Below, in pieces: positions 8,775-17,926 of a stretch of 64,000 nt of DNA; the stretch's first letter is position 1; the number at the start of each line of letters is the position of its first letter. Origin of the DNA: Litorivita sp050633545 (GTDB lineage: Bacteria; Pseudomonadota; Alphaproteobacteria; Rhodobacterales; Rhodobacteraceae); the NCBI GenBank assembly GCA_050633545.1, contig JBOEGS010000004.1, positions 248,001 to 312,000 of the forward strand, in the 5' to 3' direction. The notes beneath the pieces are model-generated. The model worked only from the letters and a program-made list of their open reading frames with translations, was not told the DNA's origin and did no database searches. The position numbers and the translations under genes were made by a program.

Positions 8775-9566
8775 TCAGATATTTTCGCCCTGCGGCATGC
8801 CAAGCACGTGATAGCCGCCATCCACATGGATGATCTCGCCCGTGGTGCAGGCGCCCGCATCCGAAGCGAGGTATACGGCGGTGCCGCCCACGGCCTCCAG
8901 CGTGGCATTGGCGCGCAGGGGCGCGTTTTGCTCTGAATGTTTGTAGGTCTTGCGCGCCCCGCCAATGGCCGCACCGGCAAGGGTTTTCATCGGACCCGGA
9001 GAGATGGCATTGACGCGGATGCCCTCGGGGCCAAGGTCATTGGCCAAATAGCGCGTGGTCGATTCCAATGCCGCTTTGGCCACGCCCATGACGTTGTAAT
9101 TGGGCACAACCGTGTTCGAGCCTTGGAAGGTCAGCGTCAACAGCGTGCCGCCGTTTTCAACCATCAAGGGATGCGCGCGGCGGGCCACTTCGATCAAGGA
9201 ATAGGCCGAGATATCCATCGAGTTTTTGAAATTCTCGCGGCTGGTGTTCAAGAAACGGCCTGTGAGTTCGGATTTGTCCGAAAAGGCGATGGCATGGACA
9301 ACGAAATCAATCGTCGGCCAGCGCGCGCCCAGTTGTTCGAAGGCGGTGTCGAGCGAGGCATCATCGGTCACATCCACATCGACCATGAAATCGCTGCCGA
9401 CAGAGGCGGCGAGCGGGGCAAGGCGGCTGCCGAAAGCCTCGCCTTGGTAGGTAAAGGCCAATTGCGCGCCCGCGCCCGCCATGGCTTTGGCGATGCCCCA
9501 TGCGATCGAACGCTCGTTCGCCACGCCCATGATCAGGCCGCGTTTGCCCTTCAAAAGATCCGACAT
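8775..9566 (-). CDS. fabI: enoyl-[acyl-carrier-protein] reductase
   Basis: NADH-dependent reductase of the last step of fatty acid elongation; 263 residues, SDR-type FabI. The N-terminal cofactor motif GLIMGVANERSIAWGIA is intact, and the catalytic Tyr157 and Lys164 are seen in YNVMGVAK. The upstream loop reads TFQGSN where E. coli has SYLGAE; this is common in alphaproteobacterial FabI and does not remove the catalytic Tyr. It follows fabB by 28 bp on the same strand. Confidence 0.95.
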   Translation of the reverse strand: MSDLLKGKRGLIMGVANERSIAWGIAKAMAGAGAQLAFTYQGEAFGSRLAPLAASVGSDFMVDVDVTDDASLDTAFEQLGARWPTIDFVVHAIAFSDKSELTGRFLNTSRENFKNSMDISAYSLIEVARRAHPLMVENGGTLLTLTFQGSNTVVPNYNVMGVAKAALESTTRYLANDLGPEGIRVNAISPGPMKTLAGAAIGGARKTYKHSEQNAPLRANATLEAVGGTAVYLASDAGACTTGEIIHVDGGYHVLGMPQGENI

Positions 9567-9594
9567 CTATGATATTCCGTTCTATTTCAAATCG

Positions 9595-10824
9595 TTAGTC
9601 AAGATACTTGGACATCAGCATCGACCCGTTGGTGCCGCCGAAGCCGAAGGAGTTGGTCATCACCGTGTCCAGCCCCGCGTTGTCGACGCGGGTGGTGGCT
9701 ATTTCCGAGGCGTCCAAGGCGGGATCGAGGGTTTCGACATTGATCGAGGGCGCGATGAAATCGTTTTGCAGCATCAACAGGCAATAGATCGCCTCTTGCG
9801 CGCCCGTGGCGCCTTGGCTGTGGCCGGTCATCGATTTGGTCGAGGAAATCAATGGCGTGGAGCCTTGGCCAAAGACGCGGCGCACGGCTTCGACTTCGCC
9901 CACATCGCCGACGGGGGTCGATGTGCCGTGGGCGTTGATATAGCCGACCTTGCGGTCCTCGGGCAGCGATTGCAGGGCAAGGCGCATGGCGCGCTCGCCG
10001 CCCTCGCCCGAGGGGGCAACCATATCATGGCCGTCCGATGTGGCGGCGTAGCCCGTGACTTCGGCATAGATTTTCGCGCCGCGCGCCAAGGCGTGGCTCA
10101 ATTCCTCGAGCACCACAATGCCGCCGCCGCCGCCGATGACAAACCCGTCGCGGCCCGCGTCGAAGGCGCGCGAGGCTTTGGTCGGCGTGTCGTTGTATTT
10201 GCTGCTCATCGCGCCCATGGCGTCAAACAGGCACGACAGGGTCCAGTCCAGCTCCTCGCCGCCGCCTGCGAACATCACGTCCTGCTTGCCCATCATGATC
10301 TGTTCGGCCGCGTTGCCGATGCAATGCAGCGAGGTCGAGCAGGCCGAGGTGATCGAATAGTTGATGCCCTTGATCTTGAAGGCCGTTGCCAGATTGGCGG
10401 AAATCGTCGAACCCATGCATTTGGGCACGGCGAACGGCCCGATGCGTTTGGTCGCGCCGCTGCTGAGCGCAGTTTGATGCGCGGTGAACATCGCCGAGGT
10501 GGACGGGCCGCCCGATCCTGCGATCAACCCCGTGCGCTGGTTGACGATATCGCTTTCCTCCAGCCCCGCATCGGCAATGGCTTGGCTCATGGCGATATGG
10601 GCATAGGCCGCCCCCGGTCCCATGAAACGCAGGGTGCGTTTGTCCACATGATCGGCCACGTCCAGTTTGACATTGCCCGCGATCTGGCTGCGAAATCCGT
10701 GCTCGGCCATATCCTCGTTAAAGGTGATACCCGATGTGCCGGATTTAAGGGAGGCGAGCACTTCCTTGGCGTTGTTGCCGATGGAAGAGACGATCCCGAG
10801 ACCTGTAACGACGACGCGACGCAT
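9595..10824 (-). CDS. fabB: beta-ketoacyl-ACP synthase I
   Basis: Condensing enzyme needed with FabA for unsaturated fatty acid synthesis; 409 residues. Nucleophile Cys162 lies in SACSTSLHCIG, and the two catalytic histidines are in NAHGTSTPVGD and MTGHSQGATG. The ATG at 10824 gives the standard MRRVVVTGLG start and follows an AAGGAGCA-type ribosome site; the frame is open upstream only through low-complexity Pro/Cys sequence. In related bacteria fabB directly follows fabA. Here 940 bp including an unrelated gene on the opposite strand separates them. Confidence 0.96.
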   Translation of the reverse strand: MRRVVVTGLGIVSSIGNNAKEVLASLKSGTSGITFNEDMAEHGFRSQIAGNVKLDVADHVDKRTLRFMGPGAAYAHIAMSQAIADAGLEESDIVNQRTGLIAGSGGPSTSAMFTAHQTALSSGATKRIGPFAVPKCMGSTISANLATAFKIKGINYSITSACSTSLHCIGNAAEQIMMGKQDVMFAGGGEELDWTLSCLFDAMGAMSSKYNDTPTKASRAFDAGRDGFVIGGGGGIVVLEELSHALARGAKIYAEVTGYAATSDGHDMVAPSGEGGERAMRLALQSLPEDRKVGYINAHGTSTPVGDVGEVEAVRRVFGQGSTPLISSTKSMTGHSQGATGAQEAIYCLLMLQNDFIAPSINVETLDPALDASEIATTRVDNAGLDTVMTNSFGFGGTNGSMLMSKYLD

Positions 10825-11046
10825 GGCGTGCTCCTTTTCCTTGGTTGGGTCGGTTGTAGAGCAGGGGGGGATGGGCGTGCAAGGGGGCAGGGGCGTGCAA
10901 GGGGGCAAGTTGCGACGGACGGCAGGTTTTGAGGCCTAGATGGAAGCGGCGTGGTGCTTCAATGGCAGCTATGCGCAGATAGCGGGCTTTGCAAAGTTTG
11001 GCAGTTCCACGTAACTTTGGGGCCAACTACGTTAAAGGATGTCATA

Positions 11047-11715
11047 GTGAATAATAACTTCTGGAGAAATGGTTTTGCTATAGGTTTAGTGGTGGGCGTT
11101 GGTGTCTGCTTGTTGTTACTTTTAAGTCTGTCCAACGTTCCTGTAGGCGGTTCCGACAGCACAACAGATTGGTTGACGTCGATATCTGCAACCGTGTCTG
11201 TACTAATTAGCGGGATAGCCGTTCTTCTAGTCGCAGCCACGCTTAAGGCCACAGAACGTACTTTAGAAGAAACTAGGCAGTTAGGTTTGAACCAAACTCG
11301 CGCTTGGATTCTCGTAAAGTCCGTTGACGTCGTGCAGGCACAACAAGAAGGAAAGATGGATATTCGCATAACCTTCTGTAATTACGGTGCCAGCCCAGCT
11401 AGAAGCTTTGATAGTGAAATCCGATCGTACAACTTCCCTTATCCCTTTGGTTACGCTTTACCGTGGGAGGAGTTGACGTCGGATTTTGCTATTTCTGATC
11501 TACCACCTGGCGCTGAGTTCCACAGATACATATCTGACTTCGACGTCCCTAGCTCAGATAAATATCGAACCCGAGTTCGAATTAGGTTCGCCTATAGGCT
11601 CTTGGACAATAGCGTTATGGACGAATTCGTTGAATGGGTTATCGGTCGAGACGAGGGCGGACTTCATGCTCGCCCCAGAATGCCGATCGATCATCGCGCT
11701 CATGCGACGCATTGA
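11047..11715 (+). CDS. two-helix membrane protein of unknown function, inserted between fabA and fabB
   Basis: About 222 residues from a GTG at 11047, chosen because AAAGGA stands 7-9 bp before it; a more upstream start is possible but has no ribosome site. Two membrane segments lie near residues 8-28 (FAIGLVVGVGVCLLLLL) and 42-65 (SISATVSVLISGIAVLLVA), then a short helix and a C-terminal beta-rich domain of roughly 130 residues. The codon use and base composition are clearly A+T-richer than the fab genes on both sides, and the gene runs opposite to them. I recognise no family. It looks like a recent acquisition. Confidence 0.7.
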   Translation: MNNNFWRNGFAIGLVVGVGVCLLLLLSLSNVPVGGSDSTTDWLTSISATVSVLISGIAVLLVAATLKATERTLEETRQLGLNQTRAWILVKSVDVVQAQQEGKMDIRITFCNYGASPARSFDSEIRSYNFPYPFGYALPWEELTSDFAISDLPPGAEFHRYISDFDVPSSDKYRTRVRIRFAYRLLDNSVMDEFVEWVIGRDEGGLHARPRMPIDHRAHATH

Positions 11716-11765
11716 GTTCGTCTGGAACTTCCGTTTCGCGCTGTTAACGGCCATTGCCTCAGGCA

Positions 11766-12275
11766 CTAGCTCTCGCTGAGCGCGACTTTCATGTCTTTGA
11801 CCTGATAGATCACCTCGCCATCGGCTTCGACGATGCCATCGGCGACGCCCATGGTCAGGCGGCGGGTCTGGATGGCTTTGGTGAAGTCGATTTTATAGGT
11901 CAGCATTTTGCGGTCGGGGCGCACCATGCCGGTCAGTTTGACCTCGCCCACACCAAGCGCATAGCCGCGCCCTTGCCAGCCGCGCCAGCCGAGGTTGAAG
12001 CCGGTCAGCTGCCACAAACCGTCAAGGCCAAGGCATCCGGGCATAATCGGATTTCCGGGGAAGTGGCATTCAAAAAACCACAGTTCGGGCGTGATGTCGA
12101 ATTCGGCGATGATATGGCCTTTGCCGTGGGCACCGCCCTCGGCGGACACTTCGGTGATGCGATCCATCATCAACATGGGCGGCGCGGGCAGCTGGGCATT
12201 GCCTTCGCCGAACAATTCGCCTCGGGCGCATTTCAGAAGATCGTCTTTGTCAAAGCTGCTCGGATATTGGGCCAT
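11766..12275 (-). CDS. fabA: 3-hydroxydecanoyl-ACP dehydratase/isomerase
   Basis: Bifunctional dehydratase and trans-2/cis-3 isomerase that starts the unsaturated fatty acid branch. The 169 residues, His71 (ECHFPGNPIMPGC) and Asp85 (LGLDGLWQL) are as expected. The normal VALSES-type end is intact, so the gene insertion on its 3' side did not damage it. It diverges from irr. Confidence 0.96.
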   Translation of the reverse strand: MAQYPSSFDKDDLLKCARGELFGEGNAQLPAPPMLMMDRITEVSAEGGAHGKGHIIAEFDITPELWFFECHFPGNPIMPGCLGLDGLWQLTGFNLGWRGWQGRGYALGVGEVKLTGMVRPDRKMLTYKIDFTKAIQTRRLTMGVADGIVEADGEVIYQVKDMKVALSES

Positions 12276-12450
12276 TCAGGCGCGCCCCTTTACTTGAATT
12301 GCGTAAGATCTCTTGTCCTCTAACATCCCGCCGATAGGCCGCGCAAGCATTGCGCCGTTTTGCCGCGCGGCTGCGGCTTTCGGGCGGGCGCGGGCGGGGC
12401 GGCGCGAATTTGCGTTGAAAACAGGCGCAAGAGCGCGATATAAGGGGGCG

Positions 12451-12882
12451 ATGAAAGACAACCTGACTTCCGACGCCCATGAGGCGCGCGCAAGCGCATG
12501 GCTTGGCACGGCGGGCCTGCGCCCGACGCGGCAACGCGTGGCCTTGGCCTCGCTTTTGGTCGGGGACGGCGAACACCGCCATGTCACCGCAGAGAGCCTG
12601 TTTGCCGATGTGCAATCGGGCGGCGATCGCGTGTCTTTGGCCACGGTCTACAACACGCTGCGCGCGTTTTGCGATGCGGGGTTGATGCAAGAGGTGATGG
12701 TGGACGGCTCGAAAAGCTATTTCGACACCAACACCCATGACCATCCGCATTTCTTTTGGGAAGACAGTGGTGAGTTGACCGATGCGCCTGCGAGCGAGTT
12801 GGAGATCACCCGCTTGCCTGCGGCGCCCGACGGGGCGCAAATCTCCAAGGTGGATGTGGTGATCCGGCTGCGCCGCAGCTAA
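12451..12882 (+). CDS. irr: iron response regulator of the Fur superfamily
   Basis: A 143-residue Fur-family protein with a winged helix (LRPTRQRVALASLL ... VSLATVYNTLRAFCDAGLMQE) and a histidine-rich THDHPHFFWED segment. The divergent position next to fabA is the arrangement found for Irr in Rhodobacterales, and the sequence lacks the C-terminal Cys pairs of classical Fur. Irr controls haem and iron genes in alphaproteobacteria. The bfd-bfr genes at 36.4-37.2 kb are possible targets in the same window. Confidence 0.88.
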   Translation: MKDNLTSDAHEARASAWLGTAGLRPTRQRVALASLLVGDGEHRHVTAESLFADVQSGGDRVSLATVYNTLRAFCDAGLMQEVMVDGSKSYFDTNTHDHPHFFWEDSGELTDAPASELEITRLPAAPDGAQISKVDVVIRLRRS

Positions 12883-12973
12883 GCGGATTCCAATGCGACT
12901 GTAGAATGTCCGGCGCTTGTGGATGGGCGACCGAGGGGTTAGCGCGCGGCGAGGCCAGAGCCTGCGGCGCGCG

Positions 12974-13966
12974 TCAGAACCATTGCCCCGGTTCCATCAG
13001 CCCCAGATCGAGAAGCTGGCGCGAGTGCCATTCGAAGGGCACGGAATTGTGCCAGCGGAAGGTGTCGATATCGAAGGTCGATCCGGGATTATGTTTGAGC
13101 GCCTTGGCAGTGCGGAACGAGCAAATCGCGGCGGTGACATTGTTGTGCCACGGGCAAGCGTAGGTGTTGTATTCTTCGTCGTTGAACGTGTGGTCATCGC
13201 GCAAGATCAGGCCTTCCTTGGCCCGAAACAGGGCGATCCGGTCAATTTTGCGCCGTTTCGCGGGAATATGTTCCTCATAGCGCCAGCGCAGCCCGCCAAA
13301 GAAATCCAGTTGCCGCTCTTTTGGGTGGCCATGGTTGGCGGGATCTGGGCGCGCCAAAGCATAGTAGCCCGATTTGTCGAGATGGGCGTCCTCGAGCGAG
13401 ACCGCATTGGGATAGGCGCCCAAATCGCTGGCATAGAGATCGACAACATAGGTCAGGATCGCGTTGCGGCGCTCTTCGGTCTGGAAGGTGAGCATTTCGC
13501 CCACGGTGCGGGTCTCGCAAAACGGGTGGAACAGATATTCGCCATTGTAGCAGTAATAGAGCCATGCGCCGGGGACGGCTTTGATCATACGGTTCACCGC
13601 GCGGGTCAACGCATCGGGCTCGCTCATCGCGTAGGTGATGCGGTGGATGGTTTTTTCGACATCCGCGGGCAGGGTGATGCGCTCCGGCATGAAGGCAACG
13701 AGCATTTTGAACCCTGCCTGCAGGTGGTGGCGCAGGGTTGTATCGACCTCGACACCGTCCTCGACAAAGACCATCCCAATCGGCCCCGCCGCAGGGCCAA
13801 GCGCGAGCCTGTCTTTGTTTTCGCTCAAAAAAGCATCGAGGGTGTCGTAGATCATCTGCCGTTCTCTTGCCGGTTTGCGCCTTTTAGCGCGCTGGGCTGC
13901 AAGTTCGGTTAATTTGCCCCGCATTGCAAGACGGCGCGCATATGATATAGGACGCTTTTCATCCAT
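12974..13966 (-). CDS. conserved protein of unknown function
   Basis: A 330-residue soluble protein beginning MDEKRPISYARRLAMRGK, with no signal peptide or membrane segment. It is rich in aromatic and charged residues (LYYCYNGEYLFHPFCETRTVGEM; HWHN-like motif FRWHNSVPFEWHSRQLLDLG) and some regions recall nucleotide-sugar or glycosyltransferase folds, but I cannot assign a family. It diverges from miaB, the two start codons being 21 bp apart. Confidence 0.75.
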   Translation of the reverse strand: MDEKRPISYARRLAMRGKLTELAAQRAKRRKPARERQMIYDTLDAFLSENKDRLALGPAAGPIGMVFVEDGVEVDTTLRHHLQAGFKMLVAFMPERITLPADVEKTIHRITYAMSEPDALTRAVNRMIKAVPGAWLYYCYNGEYLFHPFCETRTVGEMLTFQTEERRNAILTYVVDLYASDLGAYPNAVSLEDAHLDKSGYYALARPDPANHGHPKERQLDFFGGLRWRYEEHIPAKRRKIDRIALFRAKEGLILRDDHTFNDEEYNTYACPWHNNVTAAICSFRTAKALKHNPGSTFDIDTFRWHNSVPFEWHSRQLLDLGLMEPGQWF

Positions 13967-13987
13967 CGGCGGACGGGATCAAGGCAG

Positions 13988-15355
13988 ATGAGCGATCTGA
14001 AATCAGAGCAATCGGGTCAGGCGGCACGCGAGGCGGGCGCGCCCAAGAAGCTGTTTATCAAGACCTACGGGTGCCAGATGAACGTCTATGACAGCGAGCG
14101 CATGGCCGAGGCTTTGGGCGGGCAGGGCTATGAGCCGACCGAGGACATGGCCGAGGCCGATATGATCCTCTTGAACACCTGCCATATCCGCGAGAAGGCG
14201 GCGGAAAAGGTCTATCACGAATTGGGCCGTTTGCGCCCCCTCAAGGATGCAAAACCGGATTTGAAAATCGGTGTGGCCGGATGTGTGGCGCAAGCCGAGG
14301 GCCAAGAAATCATGCGCCGCCAGCCTTTGGTCGATCTGGTGGTGGGGCCGCAAAGCTATCACCGTCTGCCGCAGCTTGAGGCCAAGGCGGGCAAGGGCGG
14401 CAAGGCGATCGACACCGATTTTCCCGAAGAGGACAAATTCGAGCATCTGGTGGCCCGCCCCAAGGCGCGGCGCGCTCCGGCGGCCTTTTTGACCGTGCAA
14501 GAGGGATGCGACAAGTTTTGCGCCTTTTGCGTGGTGCCCTATACGCGCGGCGCCGAAGTGTCGCGCCCTGTCGAGCGGGTGCTGAGCGAGGCGCGCGATC
14601 TGGTCGATCGCGGCGTGCGCGAGATCACGCTTTTGGGGCAGAATGTGAACGCCTATCACGGCGAGGACGGCAAAGGCCGCACCCGCAGTCTGGCGCAATT
14701 GATCTGGGCGCTCAACGAGATTGACGGGCTGGAGCGCATCCGCTTCACCACTTCGCACCCCAATGACATGAGCGAGGATTTGATCGAGGCGCATGGCACC
14801 TGTGCCAAGCTGATGCCTTACCTGCATTTGCCGGTGCAATCGGGCAGCGATCACATTCTCAAACGCATGAACCGTTCGCATACCGCCGAAAGCTACCTGC
14901 GCGTGATCGAGCGCATTCGCGCGGCGCGGCCTGACATTTTGCTGTCGAGCGATTTCATCGTCGGCTTTCCCGAAGAGAGCGATGCGGATTTCGAGGCGAC
15001 GCTCGATTTGATCCGCGAAGTGCGCTACGGGCAGGCCTATTCGTTCAAATACTCCAGCCGCCCCGGCACGCCCGCGGCAGAGCGGGCCTTGGTCGATGAG
15101 GGTGCGGCGAGCGAGCGTTTGGCGCGCATTCAGGCGCTTTTGACCGAGCAGCAGCGCGATATCCAGGACGAGATGATCGGGCGCGAGGTTTCCGTCATGT
15201 TCGAGCGCAAGGGCCGCCATGAAGGTCAGATGGTCGGCAAATCCGACTATCTACATGCGGTGCATGTGGGCGACAATCCGGCGCAGGTGGGCGATATCCG
15301 CCGTGTGCGTATCATCGGCAGCACGACCAATTCCCTGCGCGGTGTCTTGATTTAA
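13988..15355 (+). CDS. miaB: tRNA-2-methylthio-N6-dimethylallyladenosine synthase
   Basis: Radical SAM methylthiotransferase that adds a methylthio group to i6A37 of tRNAs. At 455 residues it has the normal three-domain layout: N-terminal UPF0004 domain (TYGCQMN with Cys29), radical SAM core with Cys174, Cys178 and Cys181 (CDKFCAFC), and a C-terminal TRAM domain ending in STTNSLRGVL. Confidence 0.97.
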   Translation: MSDLKSEQSGQAAREAGAPKKLFIKTYGCQMNVYDSERMAEALGGQGYEPTEDMAEADMILLNTCHIREKAAEKVYHELGRLRPLKDAKPDLKIGVAGCVAQAEGQEIMRRQPLVDLVVGPQSYHRLPQLEAKAGKGGKAIDTDFPEEDKFEHLVARPKARRAPAAFLTVQEGCDKFCAFCVVPYTRGAEVSRPVERVLSEARDLVDRGVREITLLGQNVNAYHGEDGKGRTRSLAQLIWALNEIDGLERIRFTTSHPNDMSEDLIEAHGTCAKLMPYLHLPVQSGSDHILKRMNRSHTAESYLRVIERIRAARPDILLSSDFIVGFPEESDADFEATLDLIREVRYGQAYSFKYSSRPGTPAAERALVDEGAASERLARIQALLTEQQRDIQDEMIGREVSVMFERKGRHEGQMVGKSDYLHAVHVGDNPAQVGDIRRVRIIGSTTNSLRGVLI

Positions 15356-15704
15356 ACGCGCGCAGGCGGCAGTTTTTAGGCGGACGGGCGCGGGGCGGCG
15401 GATCTGGGCGCGGATTGCGCGGCTGGTCGCGGGGCAATGCGCGCCGCAGGGGCATCGGGATGTGTGGCTTGAGGGCTGTCGGTGAGCGAAATTTGTGCAC
15501 GGATCGGGCGGCATTGTTTTCGCTTGGGAAACGATCTTGTGGATAACTCACTCAATTGGGCTTTGGCCCCAGCGCACCACAATATCTGGTAAATACCTCT
15601 TCACAAGCAGTCAAAACTTGGTAAACTGCGAACATTATGATGTCTGGCCAAGTTCGGCTTAACCGTTCTGGTCATCCCGGGGGAAATAAAAAAGGACAGT
15701 GGCT
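15356..15704. other. 349-bp intergenic region with one DnaA box
   Basis: The first half is GC-rich with no supported gene. The second half is A+T-richer and must hold the promoter of the OmpA-like gene; I cannot fix its elements. A perfect consensus DnaA box (TTATCCACA on the minus strand) lies at 15538-15546. A single box is not enough for an origin. Confidence 0.5.
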
Positions 15705-16295
15705 GTGGCGATTATGATTTCCAAAGCAGTTCGGTCGGCGGCCAAGATGGCCGTTTGCGGTGTGGTTGCTGCTGTAGTGGCAGCGAGTTCCGTTTCGGCC
15801 CAAGAACAATTCTTCGACAATTCTAGAAAAGCAACCAACGAGCGTTACGCGCCCACCATCTGGGTTGATCCAGACGGCTGCGAGCACTGGGTCATGGATG
15901 ACGGGTTCGAAGGCTATATGACGCCGCATACCACCCGTCAGGGCATTCCCGTGTGTCGACGTGGCAACGTCTGCGGCGTGATGGACAGCGATCAATTCTT
16001 CGCAACCAACAGCGCCAAGATCAGCGGCGCAGGCAAATCGCGCCTGCAGCAGTTCTTCCGCGAGACCGGTGCCGTGTCCTATATCATCACCGGCCACACC
16101 GACAGCCGCGCCTCTGACAGCTACAATATGGACCTTTCGATGCGCCGCGCGACGGCTGTGGCGAAAGTGGCCCAAAGCGCGGGTGCGCGAATCGCGGATG
16201 TGCGCGGCTATGGCGAACGCCTGCCGCGCGCCTCGAACGCCTCCGCTGGCGGCATGGCGAAAAACCGCCGTGTTGAAATCATTTGTATCCGCTGA
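15705..16295 (+). CDS. OmpA-family envelope protein
   Basis: Exported protein of about 196 residues. A signal peptide ends at VSA-QEQFF, a 32-residue Trp/Cys-rich module follows (WVDPDGCEHWVMDDG ... IPVC), then a complete OmpA peptidoglycan-binding domain (ITGHTDSRASDSYNMDLSMRRA ... NRRVEI). The GTG at 15705 is preferred because AGGA is 8 nt upstream; a GTG at 15699 and an ATG at 15714 are alternatives. The next gene encodes a lipoprotein with the same small module, and the two are 11 bp apart. Confidence 0.85.
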   Translation: MAIMISKAVRSAAKMAVCGVVAAVVAASSVSAQEQFFDNSRKATNERYAPTIWVDPDGCEHWVMDDGFEGYMTPHTTRQGIPVCRRGNVCGVMDSDQFFATNSAKISGAGKSRLQQFFRETGAVSYIITGHTDSRASDSYNMDLSMRRATAVAKVAQSAGARIADVRGYGERLPRASNASAGGMAKNRRVEIICIR

Positions 16296-16306
16296 GGGGT
16301 GAGGCA

Positions 16307-16624
16307 ATGAAACTGTTTAAAACAAGTGTTATGGTTGGCCTCTGCATGGCGGTCTCTGGTTGTATCGGCGAGGGCGGCGGTGGCCGTGTCAAAGACGACA
16401 AGACCATCGACTATGGCTATCGCAAAAAGCACCTGAGCCAATTGGTTGCAGGGGTTTGGGTCGATCCCAACGGCTGTGACCACTGGATGATCGATGACGG
16501 GATCGAAGGTTACCTGTCGCAGCGTCTTGACCAATATGGCAAGCCGGTCTGCTCGGGTGTTGCACCGCCGAACACGGCGACAGGCAACTACAAAGGCGGC
16601 CAGACGATCAACGATCCGCTGTAG
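16307..16624 (+). CDS. small lipoprotein sharing a module with the OmpA-like neighbour
   Basis: A 105-residue lipoprotein with lipobox VSGC (Cys19) after a typical signal. After a Gly-rich linker it carries WVDPNGCDHWMIDDGIEGY ... KPVC, nearly the same 32-residue module as residues 50-80 of the preceding OmpA-like protein. GGGTGAGG just upstream of the ATG serves as a ribosome site. Co-transcribed with its neighbour and followed by a terminator. The function is unknown; shared module and operon suggest the two work together at the outer membrane. Confidence 0.8.
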   Translation: MKLFKTSVMVGLCMAVSGCIGEGGGGRVKDDKTIDYGYRKKHLSQLVAGVWVDPNGCDHWMIDDGIEGYLSQRLDQYGKPVCSGVAPPNTATGNYKGGQTINDPL

Positions 16625-16666
16625 GATTTATGTGCTGCGCCACGCCGCAGCGCCTGCCGAAAAATC

Positions 16667-16696
16667 AGCCGGAGCCATCGTGCTCCGGCTTTTTTC
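16667..16696 (+). terminator. terminator after the OmpA-like/lipoprotein pair
   Basis: A perfect 9-bp stem (16667-16675 with 16682-16690) and 6-nt loop are followed by TTTTTC. Confidence 0.9.
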
Positions 16697-16864
16697 ATGT
16701 CAAAGCGATGACAAATTGCTCAAGCGACTTGCGCCGCGCCGCGCAAAGGCGCACCATCAAAGTCAGCAAATACGCTAGCACCTATCGTAGGCCCGGACCG
16801 AGCAGTCACGCCGCGATACCGAGACAGGCATCGCGCGATCAGGGCCTCCAACAAGGAGAACTGA

Positions 16865-17884
16865 TTGTCCACCAGCATTTCGCCCCCTCCCGCTGACCTG
16901 ACCGACCTCAAAGAGGTGATGGTCGAATTTCCCGACAACCGCTTGTTGATCGAACTTTGCGGCGAATATGACAAGAACCTCGCCGCCATAGAGCAAAAGC
17001 TTGGCGTGCAGATCTTGAGGCGCGGCAACCAGATCGCGATCATCGGCGACGATGTGGCCGGGCTCGAGGCGGCGCAGGTGCTCAACCACCTTTATGAGCG
17101 GCTCGAAAGCGGACGCGAGGTTCTGGCCGCAGATGTGGACCGTGAATTGCGCATGGGCGAGGGAGTCGAAGAGGGCCGCGATCCGCAGCTTGAGATGTTT
17201 CGCGGCGGGCGGGTCGAGATCAAGACCCGCAAGAAAACCGTCGAGCCACGCACCGATGCGCAAAAGGCCTATGTCAACGCGCTGTTCGACAATGAACTGG
17301 CCTTCGGCATCGGGCCTGCGGGCACGGGCAAAACCTATCTTGCTGTGGCGGTGGGCGTGTCGATGTTCATCGAGGGCCATGTCGACCGGATCATCCTGTC
17401 GCGTCCGGCGGTGGAGGCGGGCGAGAAGCTCGGCTATCTGCCCGGCGATATGAAGGACAAGGTCGATCCCTATATGCAGCCGCTCTACGATGCGCTCAAC
17501 GACTTCTTGCCGGGCAAGATGCTGGCCAAGCTGATCGAGGAAAAGAAGATCGAAATCGCGCCTTTGGCCTTTATGCGCGGGCGGACCTTGGCCAATGCCT
17601 TTGTGGTGCTCGACGAGGCGCAAAACGCCACCTCGATGCAGATGAAGATGTTCCTGACCCGTTTGGGCGAAGGCTCGCGCATGGTGATCACAGGGGATCG
17701 CAGCCAGATCGATTTGCCGCGCGGGGTGACGTCGGGGCTGCATGATGCCGAACGGCTTTTGGCCAACATTCCGAAAATCAGTTTTAACTATTTCACCGTA
17801 AAAGACGTGGTGCGTCACCCGTTGGTTGCGGCGATTATCGAAGCCTATGATGCCGATAGCGCCAATACCTTGCCCAAAAGTTGA
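16865..17884 (+). CDS. phoH: PhoH-like ATPase
   Basis: A 339-residue PhoH-family P-loop ATPase with Walker A GPAGTGKT at 150-157 and Walker B VVLDEAQNAT. It starts at a TTG: AAGGAG at 16853-16858 is ideally spaced for it, and no ATG or GTG fits. Association of phoH with ybeY, the corC-like gene and lnt is common in alphaproteobacteria and links it to RNA and ribosome metabolism. Here an unrelated gene and a VPLPA-CTERM gene lie between phoH and ybeY. Confidence 0.92.
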   Translation: MSTSISPPPADLTDLKEVMVEFPDNRLLIELCGEYDKNLAAIEQKLGVQILRRGNQIAIIGDDVAGLEAAQVLNHLYERLESGREVLAADVDRELRMGEGVEEGRDPQLEMFRGGRVEIKTRKKTVEPRTDAQKAYVNALFDNELAFGIGPAGTGKTYLAVAVGVSMFIEGHVDRIILSRPAVEAGEKLGYLPGDMKDKVDPYMQPLYDALNDFLPGKMLAKLIEEKKIEIAPLAFMRGRTLANAFVVLDEAQNATSMQMKMFLTRLGEGSRMVITGDRSQIDLPRGVTSGLHDAERLLANIPKISFNYFTVKDVVRHPLVAAIIEAYDADSANTLPKS

Positions 17885-17926
17885 GCGCGGGCGAAGACGC
17901 TCGGCGGCTGTTTGGGCGGAATATCG

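Noticed and set aside
9110..9130. FabI loop TFQGSN seen as loss of a conserved Tyr
   Set aside because: The catalytic Tyr157 and Lys164 are intact; this loop variant is usual in alphaproteobacterial FabI.
15538..15546. Perfect DnaA box considered as part of a replication origin
   Set aside because: It is a single box without further boxes, an A+T-rich unwinding region or origin-linked genes.
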